Positions 27,915 to 35,882 of a stretch of DNA of 64,000 bases are shown piece by piece; the stretch's first letter is position 1, and each line of letters begins with the position of its first letter. The position numbers and the translations under genes were made by a program. This stretch comes from Saprospiraceae bacterium (GTDB lineage: Bacteria; Bacteroidota; Bacteroidia; Chitinophagales; Saprospiraceae): assembly GCA_016719615.1 (NCBI GenBank), contig JADJYQ010000007.1, forward strand, positions 62,001 to 126,000, in the 5' to 3' direction. Under the pieces are notes generated by a model that made no database searches, had not been told where the DNA came from, and saw only the letters and a list, made by a program, of their open reading frames with translations.

Positions 27915-29345
27915 ATGCAAATTTTAGAATCGATAGTTTTTAGTCGTTGGAGAAAGGCTCAGTTTATTCTGTACTTATGTTTTCTTTCAATGAGTTTTGA
28001 ATCAAATGCTCAAGGTAATACGGAAGAGGATGATGCCTTTATGATTAAACAATTTTACGAGGAAGCATTGGACAGGCAATTATCCTATAAATGGCTGCAT
28101 TATTTGGACGAAAACATTGGTGGGCGCATCGCAGGTTCTCCCCAAAGTCTGGCAGCTGTTGAATTTACTGCACAAGTGATGGATAGTTTAGGAACAGATA
28201 CCGTCTATCGATTGCCTTGCAAAGTCAATTATTGGTATCGAGGCGCCAAAGAGCAAGCCCGAATCGTAAATCACCCTGCGATGGGTACTCAGGAACTTCG
28301 ATGTCTGGCATTGGGGGGTTCAGGAAGTACTGGTCCCAATGGGCTAACAGCAGAGGTGGTCGAGTTTAAATCTTTGGATGAATTAAGAGCCGCAGGAGAC
28401 CGGGTCAAGGGGAAAATCGTTTTTCTCAGCCGGCCCTTCGATAATAAACATTTAAGAACCTTTCATGCCTATGGATCGGCAGTCGATCAAAGAACTGCTG
28501 GACCAAATCTGGCTTCTAAATTAGGAGCCGTTGCTTGTATAATCCGCTCCATGACCGGCAGAACAGATGATTGGCCTCATACTGGCGGTACACATTTCAG
28601 TGATTCAATCAAAGTCATACCCGCTTTGGCTTTATCCACAAAAGCAGCAGATGTGTTGAGTCAGTGTCTCAAAGCGGCTCCAACGCATATGTATTTAAAA
28701 TCCTCATGCGAAAACCGGGGCATGCAAGAAAGTTACAGCGTTATTGGTGAAATTAAGGGAAGCAAATATCCTGATGAAATCATCTTGGTAGGTGGTCACC
28801 TCGATTCCTGGGATGTCGGCGGGGGAGCCCATGATGACGGCGCAGGTTGTGTTCACAGCCTGGAAGTTCTTTATTTGTTTAAACTTCTAGGTTACAAACC
28901 TTTAAGAACGATACGCTGTGTCATGTTTCAAAATGAAGAAAACGGACTGGCAGGCGGATTATCTTATGCAGCCTATTCCAACGCCCGCAAAGAATTTCAT
29001 CTGGCCGCAATCGAATCCGATGCCGGCGGGTTCACACCACAAGGTTTTGGCTTTGATGGAGATGCAAAACTTATTGAACGCCTCAAAAAGGTCATTCCAC
29101 AATGGGAGGAATTATTGGGGCCTTACAATATTGATTTCTCCCCTGGCGGAGGCGGAGCAGATATTGGCCCTTTAAAAAGCCAAAAAGGTATGTTATTTGG
29201 CCTCAAGCCGGACAGTCAGCGGTATTTTGATTACCACCATACCGAACAGGATCGCATTGATGCCGTACATCCAAGGGAATTGGCACTAGGATCAGCAGCT
29301 ATGGCCAGTTTGGTGTTTTTAATTGACAAGTATGGAATCCGGTAA
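27915..29345 (+). CDS. secreted M28-family zinc peptidase (carboxypeptidase Q-like)
   Basis: A 476-residue exported metallopeptidase. After a signal segment (FILYLCFLSMSFESNAQ) comes a helical lead, a PA-type insert (about residues 120-250) and the M28 catalytic core. The zinc ligands are in HLDSWDVGGGAHDDGAG (His, bridging Asp), the catalytic pair in FQNEENGL (Glu-Glu), then ESDAGG (Asp) and YHHTEQD (His). All the metal ligands are present, so it should be active, probably on dipeptides or short peptides in the periplasm. The HPRT gene begins within its last codons. Confidence 0.88.
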   Translation: MQILESIVFSRWRKAQFILYLCFLSMSFESNAQGNTEEDDAFMIKQFYEEALDRQLSYKWLHYLDENIGGRIAGSPQSLAAVEFTAQVMDSLGTDTVYRLPCKVNYWYRGAKEQARIVNHPAMGTQELRCLALGGSGSTGPNGLTAEVVEFKSLDELRAAGDRVKGKIVFLSRPFDNKHLRTFHAYGSAVDQRTAGPNLASKLGAVACIIRSMTGRTDDWPHTGGTHFSDSIKVIPALALSTKAADVLSQCLKAAPTHMYLKSSCENRGMQESYSVIGEIKGSKYPDEIILVGGHLDSWDVGGGAHDDGAGCVHSLEVLYLFKLLGYKPLRTIRCVMFQNEENGLAGGLSYAAYSNARKEFHLAAIESDAGGFTPQGFGFDGDAKLIERLKKVIPQWEELLGPYNIDFSPGGGGADIGPLKSQKGMLFGLKPDSQRYFDYHHTEQDRIDAVHPRELALGSAAMASLVFLIDKYGIR

Positions 29346-29880
29346 TATTCAAATTGGGGATTACCAGTTTGAAAAATACATCGAAAAGGAACGAATAGAA
29401 TCAAAAATTATAGAGCTTGCTGATTCGATCAATGCTTATTACAGTTCTCAAAACGTTCAAACGATCGTATTACTTGATGGAGCCGAAACATTCGCTTCAA
29501 AGCTAATCCCACACTTGAAATTCCCTATTTCTAAAACAGAACTGCAATTGAAAACTTATGAAGGATTCGAATCGACCCAGACTCTACAAATACCCCTGGA
29601 ATTGCACCATCAATTCAACAAAAAGGATCCTGTTTTGATCATAGAAGATATCATTGATTCGGGGCTTACTTTATTCAAATTGTTTAACTATTTGAATCAA
29701 TATGGCTTTAACAGTTTACAGATTGTCACACTTTTGCACAAACCTACTTGTTTGAAATATCCAATTCAGCCCATGTTTGTAGGTTTTGAAATTGGGCCTG
29801 AATTTGTTATTGGCTTTGGGATGGATATCGATGAAAGTGGAAGGGAGCTTGATTGTATTTACAGGCTTAAAAGTATTTAA
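29332..29880 (+). CDS. hpt: hypoxanthine-type purine phosphoribosyltransferase
   Basis: A 182-residue type I phosphoribosyltransferase that makes IMP or GMP from base and PRPP. The PRPP-binding motif VLIIEDIIDSGLTLF is clear. The N-terminal pyrophosphate loop region TIVLLDGAETFASKL and the base-binding FVIGFGMDIDESGRELD are as in bacterial HPRT. The ATG at 29332 was chosen over the TTG nine bases upstream. It overlaps the peptidase stop by 14 bp in another frame, suggesting translational coupling. A hairpin terminator follows at 29959. Confidence 0.85.
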   Translation: MESGNIQIGDYQFEKYIEKERIESKIIELADSINAYYSSQNVQTIVLLDGAETFASKLIPHLKFPISKTELQLKTYEGFESTQTLQIPLELHHQFNKKDPVLIIEDIIDSGLTLFKLFNYLNQYGFNSLQIVTLLHKPTCLKYPIQPMFVGFEIGPEFVIGFGMDIDESGRELDCIYRLKSI

Positions 29881-29958
29881 ATGCGTTATGAGATCCTGAG
29901 ATATTGAAATTCAGTTAGTTATATAATTTATGGATTTGCAAATTCAGGTTTTACCTAA

Positions 29959-29983
29959 CCCCTCTCCACTATGCGGAAAGGGG
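29959..29983 (+). terminator. hairpin after hpt
   Basis: CCCCTCTCC (29959-29967) pairs with GGAAAGGGG (29975-29983) with one mismatch, with a 7-nt loop. The downstream T-tract is poor. It belongs to the same GC-rich hairpin family as 20653 and 27688. Confidence 0.4.
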
Positions 29984-30239
29984 AATTGATACTAAATATA
30001 TCTTCATTCTGCTTATACACCTAAATTGCTGAACTAGGTTTAAAACTCCTCATTCGTTCACTTAACGGTGTATAAATAGGAATTCATTTCGTTTAAGTTC
30101 GCTGAGACTTTACATGTGTTTATCTCTTCTGTTTGTCGGCACATCAACGATTCTTGTTTTCTCGATTTTCATAAGCATCTTCAATTAATACTATAATTTT
30201 TCAGGAATCTAGTTATTCTTGCAGCCCAAATCAAACCAT

Positions 30240-30296
30240 TGACCCATGGTGTAACGGTAGCACTAGTGATTTTGGTTCATTCAGTTAAGGTTCGAA
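30240..30296 (+). pseudogene. interrupted tRNA-Gln copy 1 (first 57 nt)
   Basis: Identical to the intact tRNA-Gln from its first base through TTCGAA of the T-loop, including anticodon TTG. The sequence then switches to the 125-bp insert. The last ten bases TCCTTATGGG resume at 30422, but the terminal TCA of the acceptor stem is replaced by CAT. The upstream box is TATTCTTG, one base off consensus. Confidence 0.85.
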
Positions 30297-30421
30297 CGCC
30301 GACGAAACCGATTAACAAAATCTCCCTTCAAAATCTAATGCTCGTTCGGTTTGTCGGCGTGCTGACAAGCCGGAACGAATAGTTTCTCAATTTCATCTCC
30401 CATAAACCGGCTTCGTCAGCA
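30297..30421. repeat. 125-bp double-hairpin insert in the tRNA T-loop (copies at 30588-30712 and 30879-31003)
   Basis: Four related arms make two adjacent hairpins. 30297-30311 (CGCCGACGAAACCGA) pairs with 30346-30359, and 30360-30373 (TGCTGACAAGCCGG) pairs with 30407-30421. Each stem has one extra C on one strand. The outer arms also match each other as terminal inverted repeats at 11 of 15 positions. The layout resembles REP pairs (BIMEs) or a foldback MITE; no transposase gene for it is in the window. Confidence 0.75.
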
Positions 30422-30530
30422 TCCTTATGGGCATCGACGATTCTTGTTTTTTCGATTTCTGCCGAGTTGCTTGAATTAATACTATAAATTTTCAGGAATC
30501 TAGTTATTTTTGCAGCCCAAATCAAACCAT

Positions 30531-30587
30531 TGACCCATGGTGTAACGGTAGCACTAGTGATTTTGGTTCATTCAGTTAAGGTTCGAA
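30531..30587 (+). pseudogene. interrupted tRNA-Gln copy 2
   Basis: Same structure as copy 1: 57 nt of tRNA-Gln ending at TTCGAA, then the 125-bp insert (30588-30712) and the displaced tail TCCTTATGGG. It is preceded by an exact -7 box TATTTTTG, so it may be transcribed, but it cannot fold into a complete tRNA. Confidence 0.85.
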
Positions 30588-30821
30588 CGCCGACGAAACC
30601 GATTAACAAAATCTCCCTTCAAAATCTAATGCTCGTTCGGTTTGTCGGCGTGCTGACAAGCCGGAACGAATAGTTTCTCAATTTCATCTCCCATAAACCG
30701 GCTTCGTCAGCATCCTTATGGGCATCGACGATTCTTGTTTTTTCGATTTCTGCCGAGTTGCTTGAATTAATACTATAAATTTTCAGGAATCTAGTTATTT
30801 TTGCAGCCCAAATCAAACCAT

Positions 30822-30878
30822 TGACCCATGGTGTAACGGTAGCACTAGTGATTTTGGTTCATTCAGTTAAGGTTCGAA
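30822..30878 (+). pseudogene. interrupted tRNA-Gln copy 3
   Basis: Same structure as copies 1 and 2, with the insert at 30879-31003. It is preceded by TATTTTTG. The spacer after it leads directly into the promoter of the intact gene. Confidence 0.85.
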
Positions 30879-31086
30879 CGCCGACGAAACCGATTAACAA
30901 AATCTCCCTTCAAAATCTAATGCTCGTTCGGTTTGTCGGCGTGCTGACAAGCCGGAACGAATAGTTTCTCAATTTCATCTCCCATAAATCGGCTTCGTCA
31001 GCATCCTTATGGGCATCGACGATTCTTGTTTTTTCGATTTCTGCCGAGTTGCTTGAATTAATACTATAAATTTTCAGGAATCTAGT

Positions 31087-31094
31087 TATTTTTG
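31087..31094 (+). promoter_or_regulatory. -7 box of the intact tRNA-Gln
   Basis: TATTTTTG matches TAnnTTTG and ends 18 bp before the mature 5' end of the tRNA. The same box precedes copies 2 and 3. No -33 TTG at normal spacing was found. Confidence 0.45.
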
Positions 31095-31112
31095 CAGCCC
31101 AAATCAAACCAT

Positions 31113-31183
31113 TGACCCATGGTGTAACGGTAGCACTAGTGATTTTGGTTCATTCAGTTAAGGTTCGAATCCTTATGGGTCAA
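31113..31183 (+). tRNA. tRNA-Gln(TTG), intact copy
   Basis: A complete cloverleaf of 71 nt. The acceptor TGACCCA pairs with TGGGTCA, followed by discriminator A. The anticodon stem AGTGA/TCATT encloses the loop TTTTGGT with anticodon TTG, and the T-arm is TAAGG-TTCGAAT-CCTTA. The U1-A72 pair is typical of tRNA-Gln. It is the last and only uninterrupted copy of a four-copy tandem array, and is followed directly by a strong terminator. CCA is not encoded. Confidence 0.93.
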
Positions 31184-31186
31184 CTT

Positions 31187-31215
31187 AAAGAGCTCTGTAA
31201 AACAGAGCTCTTTTT
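31187..31215 (+). terminator. intrinsic terminator of tRNA-Gln
   Basis: A perfect 11-bp stem (AAAGAGCTCTG with CAGAGCTCTTT) around loop TAAAA ends in five T. It begins 3 bp after the tRNA and also lies before the 3' end of the convergent gene at 31232, which it could serve as well. Confidence 0.85.
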
Positions 31216-31231
31216 AATTTGATAGATTTAT

Positions 31232-31762
31232 TTAATCCCCTACCACCGAAAAACTAAACATACAAGTCCTTCCACCAGGTCCCGTCATTTGCAATTTATT
31301 GACGACCACCCTATCCCCGGCATTCAATTTTTCAAGTTCTGTTTGTAATGCATCGGAAAATTTCATTTCGGTTTCTTCAAATGTCAGTGGATCAAATCCA
31401 TTTTTTTCTATGGTCAGTTGCATATTAACTATTTTCCAATTTGATGGATCCTGCTTTGGAATGCAATAGGTTTGAATATTGCTCACATAGCGCAATATAT
31501 TCAAATCTGCTCGTGTCAGACCCAAATTGATAATACCCATCAATCGCTGGCAATCTACTAACTTTAAGTAAATACCACTCGATTTCATGATTCGGATATC
31601 TTCATAACCATTTACAGTATCCATGGTGATCAAGGTATCTACAAATTCGCGCACAATAACTTTATGATCATTGCTTTGGGATCCAATTTTTATTGCTTGA
31701 GCACCTGCAGAAATTCCAGTGAGGAATAAACTGATAAAGACCAGTAATAATTTATATATCAT
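31232..31762 (-). CDS. secreted protein with a GldM C-terminal-like motif, unknown function
   Basis: A 176-residue exported protein with signal peptide LLLVFISLFLTGISAGAQA. The mature part has no catalytic motif. Its last 50 residues (EMKFSDALQTELEKLNAGD, then RVVVNKLQMTGPGGRT and FSFSVVG) resemble in pattern the terminal domain of GldM, the T9SS/gliding motor protein (KLKxGDRVxFxxIxxxGPDGRTR). This likeness was recognised by eye and is a weak inference. It could be a free-standing GldM_C-like periplasmic domain. A TAGTTTTG box lies 40 bp upstream of the ATG. Confidence 0.55.
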   Translation of the reverse strand: MIYKLLLVFISLFLTGISAGAQAIKIGSQSNDHKVIVREFVDTLITMDTVNGYEDIRIMKSSGIYLKLVDCQRLMGIINLGLTRADLNILRYVSNIQTYCIPKQDPSNWKIVNMQLTIEKNGFDPLTFEETEMKFSDALQTELEKLNAGDRVVVNKLQMTGPGGRTCMFSFSVVGD

Positions 31763-31802
31763 AGTTAAGAATTTAATGAATAACTAAATTGTAAGTAAAT
31801 AC

Positions 31803-31810
31803 CAAAACTA
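31803..31810 (-). promoter_or_regulatory. -7 box of the GldM_C-like gene
   Basis: The minus strand reads TAGTTTTG, matching TAnnTTTG, 40 bp upstream of the ATG at 31760-31762. No -33 box with correct spacing was identified. Confidence 0.4.
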
Positions 31811-31964
31811 AGAAAATAACACATTCCAATCATATTTATTTTCAATTTGGATTTGTATATTACAATGGCATTTTAAAAAATATAATCAATCCCTAAAACC
31901 CTTATTGTAAAGAACTGTTATTAATGTAAAGGGATTTCATATTAATTTTAAACCCGGACCTTTT

Positions 31965-32726
31965 GTGATGATGAATATTTGTAAAATTTTGATGACTGGC
32001 TTTATCTCAATATTTGTGTTTCAAAATTGTACTTTAGCCCAAAACGCAAAAGATATCGTCAAAAAGGCAGATGAACATGCGCGGGGGAAAACTTCGATGG
32101 CCACTATGACCATCCAGACGATTCGTCCAAAATGGTCTCGAGAAATGACGATGAAGACCTGGGGAAAAGGCAATGATTTGGCCATGATTCTGGTCACTGC
32201 ACCTGTCAAAGACAAAGGTATTGTGTTCCTCAAACGAAAAAAAGAAGTTTGGAATTGGATTCCTTCCATCGAGCGCAATATTAAAATGCCTCCTTCTATG
32301 ATGAGCCAAAGTTGGATGGGCACTGATTTTACTAACGATGATCTGGTCAAAGAAGCATCCATTTTAGAAGATTATGAGCACAGCTTGTTGAAAGACACGG
32401 TCATTGACGAAAGAAGTTGTTATAAAATTCACCTCCAACCGAAACAGCAAGCAGCTGTGATCTGGGGCGGTATAGATCTTTACATTGACAAGAAAACCTA
32501 TATCATGATTTACGGAACTTATTTTGATGAAGATGGAAAATTGGTAAATACCATGCATGCATCCGATATTAAAAATTTAGGTGGCCGTCAATTACCAGCG
32601 CGATTGGAAATGATTCCTGCAGATAAAAAAGGACATAAAACTGTTTTGATTTACAATTCACTTACATTTGACAAAGCAATCGATGATGCTTTTTTTACGA
32701 GTCAAAATATGAATCGACTTCAATGA
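31965..32726 (+). CDS. LolA-like outer-membrane lipoprotein-sorting family protein
   Basis: A 253-residue exported protein of the LolA-like superfamily (the outer membrane lipoprotein-sorting protein group). The signal peptide is TGFISIFVFQNCTLAQ. Family hallmarks are DIVKKADEHARGKTSMATMTI, then RPKWSREMTMKTWGKGND, GIVFLKRKKEVWNWIPSIERNIKMPPSMM and WMGTDFTNDDLV. These proteins form half-barrels that carry a lipid-like ligand across the periplasm. It is the first gene of a five-gene operon; its stop overlaps the next ATG by 4 bp. It likely shuttles a lipid or lipoprotein handed over by the ABC complex encoded next to it. Confidence 0.85.
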   Translation: MMMNICKILMTGFISIFVFQNCTLAQNAKDIVKKADEHARGKTSMATMTIQTIRPKWSREMTMKTWGKGNDLAMILVTAPVKDKGIVFLKRKKEVWNWIPSIERNIKMPPSMMSQSWMGTDFTNDDLVKEASILEDYEHSLLKDTVIDERSCYKIHLQPKQQAAVIWGGIDLYIDKKTYIMIYGTYFDEDGKLVNTMHASDIKNLGGRQLPARLEMIPADKKGHKTVLIYNSLTFDKAIDDAFFTSQNMNRLQ

Positions 32727-33937
32727 TCCTTAAACTGATCTGGAGAAATTTGTGGCGCAACAGTCGACGAACTATTATCACAACGGCTTCTATTACATTT
32801 GCAGTATTGTTTTCTATCCTGATGCAATCGTTTCAAACGGGTGCTTTCGATAATTTAATCCAAAATGTAGTCGGTTACTATTCCGGATATGTTCAGATTC
32901 ACAAAAATGGATATTGGAACGATCGGATATTAGAAAATGGTTTTTATTGGGAAGATTCACTAACACAAATCATCCAACAACATGCGAATATCTCCGGTAT
33001 AGTTCCAAGACTTGAAACATTTGTACTCGCTTCTAATGGGTCACACACAAAAGGATGTATGTTGGTTGGAACTGATCCGGAAAAAGAAAATAAACTTAGC
33101 CAGCTCAAAAATAAATTGATCTCTGGAAACTATTTTTCCGAAACTGAAGAATCTATACTAATTGCAGAAGGCTTGGCCACGCGATTTGAAATTCATAGCG
33201 GAGATACTTTGGTTTTATTTGGTCAAGGATACCAGGGTACCATAGCAGCAGGCAAATACAAAGTGTCAGGAATAGTTAAGCTGGCTTCTCCGGCCATGAA
33301 TGATGGTTTTATTTACTTGCCTCTAAAAACTACACAGTCCTTTCTAAGCGCAGAAAATTTATTGAGTTCCGTTTCTTTACAACTTCGAGATCCATCTTCG
33401 ATGAAGATTCTTGTCAATGAACTTCAATTAAAACTTGGGCATGAATATGAAGCCATGGATTGGGAAATGATGATGCCAGAAATATCCAATCACATCAAAG
33501 CCGATGGCGTTTCCTTCTATGTTTTTTCAGGAGTACTTTATCTCATTATTGGTTTTGGTTTTTTCGGCACCATTCTCATGATGATTGCGGAGCGCAGAAA
33601 AGAATTTGGAATGTTGATCTCCATAGGGATGAAAAAATCCTGGCTTGGCCTTATGCTCTTTGGAGAGACCCTACTAATAACCGCTTTGGGAATATTGCTC
33701 GGAATGGGTCTAAGTTTTCCGCTGGTCGTTTATTTGAATAAAAATCCATTAGTGTTTACCGGAGAAATGGCTAAAGCCTATGAAGAATTTGGTTTTGAAC
33801 CGATCATTCCAACAGCTATAAGCCTGAATATATTTTTATCACAATCTGTGGTTGTCATGTGCCTGGCATTTATTATCGGAATCTATCCTTTATGGCATAT
33901 TCAAAAATTGGATGGTATAAAAGCCCTTCGCAATTGA
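32723..33937 (+). CDS. ABC transporter permease, FtsX/LolC-type
   Basis: A 404-residue permease with the MacB/LolCE layout. One N-terminal TM helix (TIITTASITFAVLFSILMQ) is followed by a large periplasmic MacB_PCD-like domain (about 45-265) and three C-terminal TM helices, with the FtsX-type ERRKEFGMLISIGMKKSW loop between them. It ends properly in ALRN. It overlaps the LolA-like gene by 4 bp and is followed after 6 bp by a homologous permease, so the two probably form a heterodimer like LolC/LolE. Confidence 0.88.
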   Translation: MILKLIWRNLWRNSRRTIITTASITFAVLFSILMQSFQTGAFDNLIQNVVGYYSGYVQIHKNGYWNDRILENGFYWEDSLTQIIQQHANISGIVPRLETFVLASNGSHTKGCMLVGTDPEKENKLSQLKNKLISGNYFSETEESILIAEGLATRFEIHSGDTLVLFGQGYQGTIAAGKYKVSGIVKLASPAMNDGFIYLPLKTTQSFLSAENLLSSVSLQLRDPSSMKILVNELQLKLGHEYEAMDWEMMMPEISNHIKADGVSFYVFSGVLYLIIGFGFFGTILMMIAERRKEFGMLISIGMKKSWLGLMLFGETLLITALGILLGMGLSFPLVVYLNKNPLVFTGEMAKAYEEFGFEPIIPTAISLNIFLSQSVVVMCLAFIIGIYPLWHIQKLDGIKALRN

Positions 33938-33943
33938 TAAGTC

Positions 33944-35158
33944 ATGATGCTCATTAAAATTGCCTGGAGAAATATTTGGAGAAGTAAAAAGAGAAGTATC
34001 ATTCTCGCAGTAGCGATCAGTTTAGGTCTCTGGACAGGTATTTTTTTAATTGCATTTTACAATGGTATGATTGAACAACGCGTTGACTCAGCCATACGCA
34101 CTGAAATTTCTCATATACAATTGCACCATCCCGAATTTAAAAAAGATCATGATATTAAGTTTACAATTAGTGATGGATATGAAACACTTCAAAAATGTCA
34201 ATCTCCAAATCAGGTCCATTCTGCTTCTGCCAGATTAATATTACAAGGTATGGTATCATCGTCTGCCGGGAGCCATGGGGTTTTTATCAATGGCATTATC
34301 CCAAAGCAGGAAAATTTATTGACCCGCCTCGAAGACAAACTCATAACCGGAAACTATTTTAGCAATGATGGTACAAATGAAATCATTCTGAGTCAAAAAC
34401 TGGTTCATAAATTAAAATTGAACCTTCATAAAAAAGCAATCATCACTTTTCAGGATCATCAAGGCAATCTTGCTTCTGCTGCTTTTAGGATCAAAGGCAT
34501 ATTTAAAACAAACAATTCACCTTACGACGAAACAAATGTATTTGTACAGATCAACGACATCGATTCACTGGCAGGCGTAAAGGGAGAAATAAATGAAATC
34601 GCCTTACTGCTCCATTCCAATGAAACTTTAAATGAAACGGCAAATCAATTAAAACAAAAATTCAAACATCTTGAAATTAAAAACTGGATGGAAATTGCGC
34701 CTGAAATTGGATTCACGGTGAGTGCCGGATCACAAATGGTCTACATCTATATGGGAATTATCTTACTTGCACTTGCATTTGGAATCATCAATACCATGAT
34801 GATGTCGGTATTGGAACGCACTCGCGAAATTGGAATGCTGCTATCCCTGGGAATGAATAAAATGAGAATTTTCGCCATGATATTATTGGAAACTTTTTTT
34901 CTTATTTTGGCAGGTTGCCCTGTTGGCATTCTCCTTGCATTTGTTTCCATTGGCATAACACAACAAACGGGAATTGATTTTAGTCACTTTTCAGAAGTAT
35001 ATTCAAGCTTCGGTTACAGCTCGGTCATTTATCCTTCTTTGAAATCTGACCAGTTTATTACAATTCTGTTAATGGTCATTTTTACCGCCATTATTTCTTC
35101 ATAGTTTCCGGCACAACGCGCATTAAAATTGAAACCCGCAGCTTCTATTAAAATTTAA
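33944..35158 (+). CDS. ABC transporter permease, FtsX/LolE-type, with in-frame TAG near the end
   Basis: The second FtsX-type permease, homologous to its neighbour. It has an N-terminal TM helix, a periplasmic domain and three C-terminal TMs with ERTREIGMLLSLGMNKM between the first two. The frame meets TAG at 35102-35104 directly after the last TM (VIFTAIISS). It then continues in the same frame for 17 codons as FPAQRALKLKPAASIKI, the usual end of this family (YPAxxAxxLxPxxAI). One base change would restore a Tyr or Gln. Without those residues all TMs remain, so the protein could still work. The ATPase gene starts 5 bp after the restored stop. Confidence 0.83.
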
Positions 35159-35163
35159 GCAAC

Positions 35164-35865
35164 ATGAAACAAATCGTCATAGATGCCCACAATTTATCTA
35201 AAATATACGATGAGAAAACGGTTCCAGTTTATGCATTGAATCAAGTTCACCTGCATTTAAACAAGGGTGAGTTTACCGCCATAAAAGGTCCTTCCGGTTC
35301 CGGAAAAACGACCCTGTTGAATATGATTGGAGGACTTGATCAACCCACTGAGGGTTTTGTTGAAATCAACGGGACCAATATCACAAATTTACATGGAAAT
35401 GCTCTGGTAGATTTTCGTTTGCATAATATTGGTTTTGTATTCCAGTCTTACAATCTCATTCCCGTTTTAACTGCCAAAGAAAATATTGAGTTTATCATGT
35501 TGCTTCAGAAAATACCACTTCATCAAAGAGAGCAAAGAGTAATTGAGCTTTTAAAACAAGTAGGCCTGGAAAACAAAGCAAATAAAAGGCCAGGAGAATT
35601 ATCCGGTGGACAACAACAACGTATAGCCGTAGCCAGAGCCCTGGCTTCAAAACCCCAATTTATTCTGGCAGACGAACCTACCGCTAATCTGGATTCAATA
35701 TCGGCTGGAAATCTTCTGGATATGATGACCAAACTCAATGAAGAAGAAAACATGACTTTTGTATTTTCAACGCACGATCAAAGAGTCATTAACCGGGCAA
35801 GGAGGATCATCACATTAGAGGATGGAAAAATAGTGGATGACACAGATCCCGCATCAAGAAATTAA
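35164..35865 (+). CDS. ABC transporter ATPase (LolD/MacB class)
   Basis: A 233-residue ATP-binding subunit. Walker A is GPSGSGKTT, the Q-loop FVFQSYNLIPVLTAKENI, the signature LSGGQQQR, Walker B FILADEPTANLD and the H-loop FSTHD. Close spacing to both permease genes shows it energises them. This class works by mechanotransmission, extracting or pushing substrate from the periplasmic face rather than moving it through a channel. That fits the LolA-like carrier encoded at the head of the operon. Confidence 0.92.
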   Translation: MKQIVIDAHNLSKIYDEKTVPVYALNQVHLHLNKGEFTAIKGPSGSGKTTLLNMIGGLDQPTEGFVEINGTNITNLHGNALVDFRLHNIGFVFQSYNLIPVLTAKENIEFIMLLQKIPLHQREQRVIELLKQVGLENKANKRPGELSGGQQQRIAVARALASKPQFILADEPTANLDSISAGNLLDMMTKLNEEENMTFVFSTHDQRVINRARRIITLEDGKIVDDTDPASRN

Positions 35866-35882
35866 AACAGACGCATCACAAA

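Larger units (their letters stand above)
30131..31112 (+). repeat. 291-bp tandem repeat built on a tRNA-Gln gene
   Basis: The tRNA-like starts at 30240, 30531, 30822 and 31113 are exactly 291 bp apart. Full units are nearly identical; one single-base difference was noted (CATAAATCGG at about 30988 in the third). The region upstream of the first copy (from about 30140) is a diverged version of the inter-tRNA spacer. Each unit contains a -7-like box, the 5' 57 nt of tRNA-Gln, a 125-bp double-hairpin insert, the tRNA tail TCCTTATGGG and an AT-rich spacer. The 65-codon minus-strand frames inside each unit are by-products of the repetition. Confidence 0.95.

Noticed and set aside
30328..31107. Three 65-codon minus-strand frames repeated every 291 bp
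   Set aside because: They arise from the tandem tRNA repeat, run antisense through the tRNA and hairpins, and have no protein-like signature or separate promoter.
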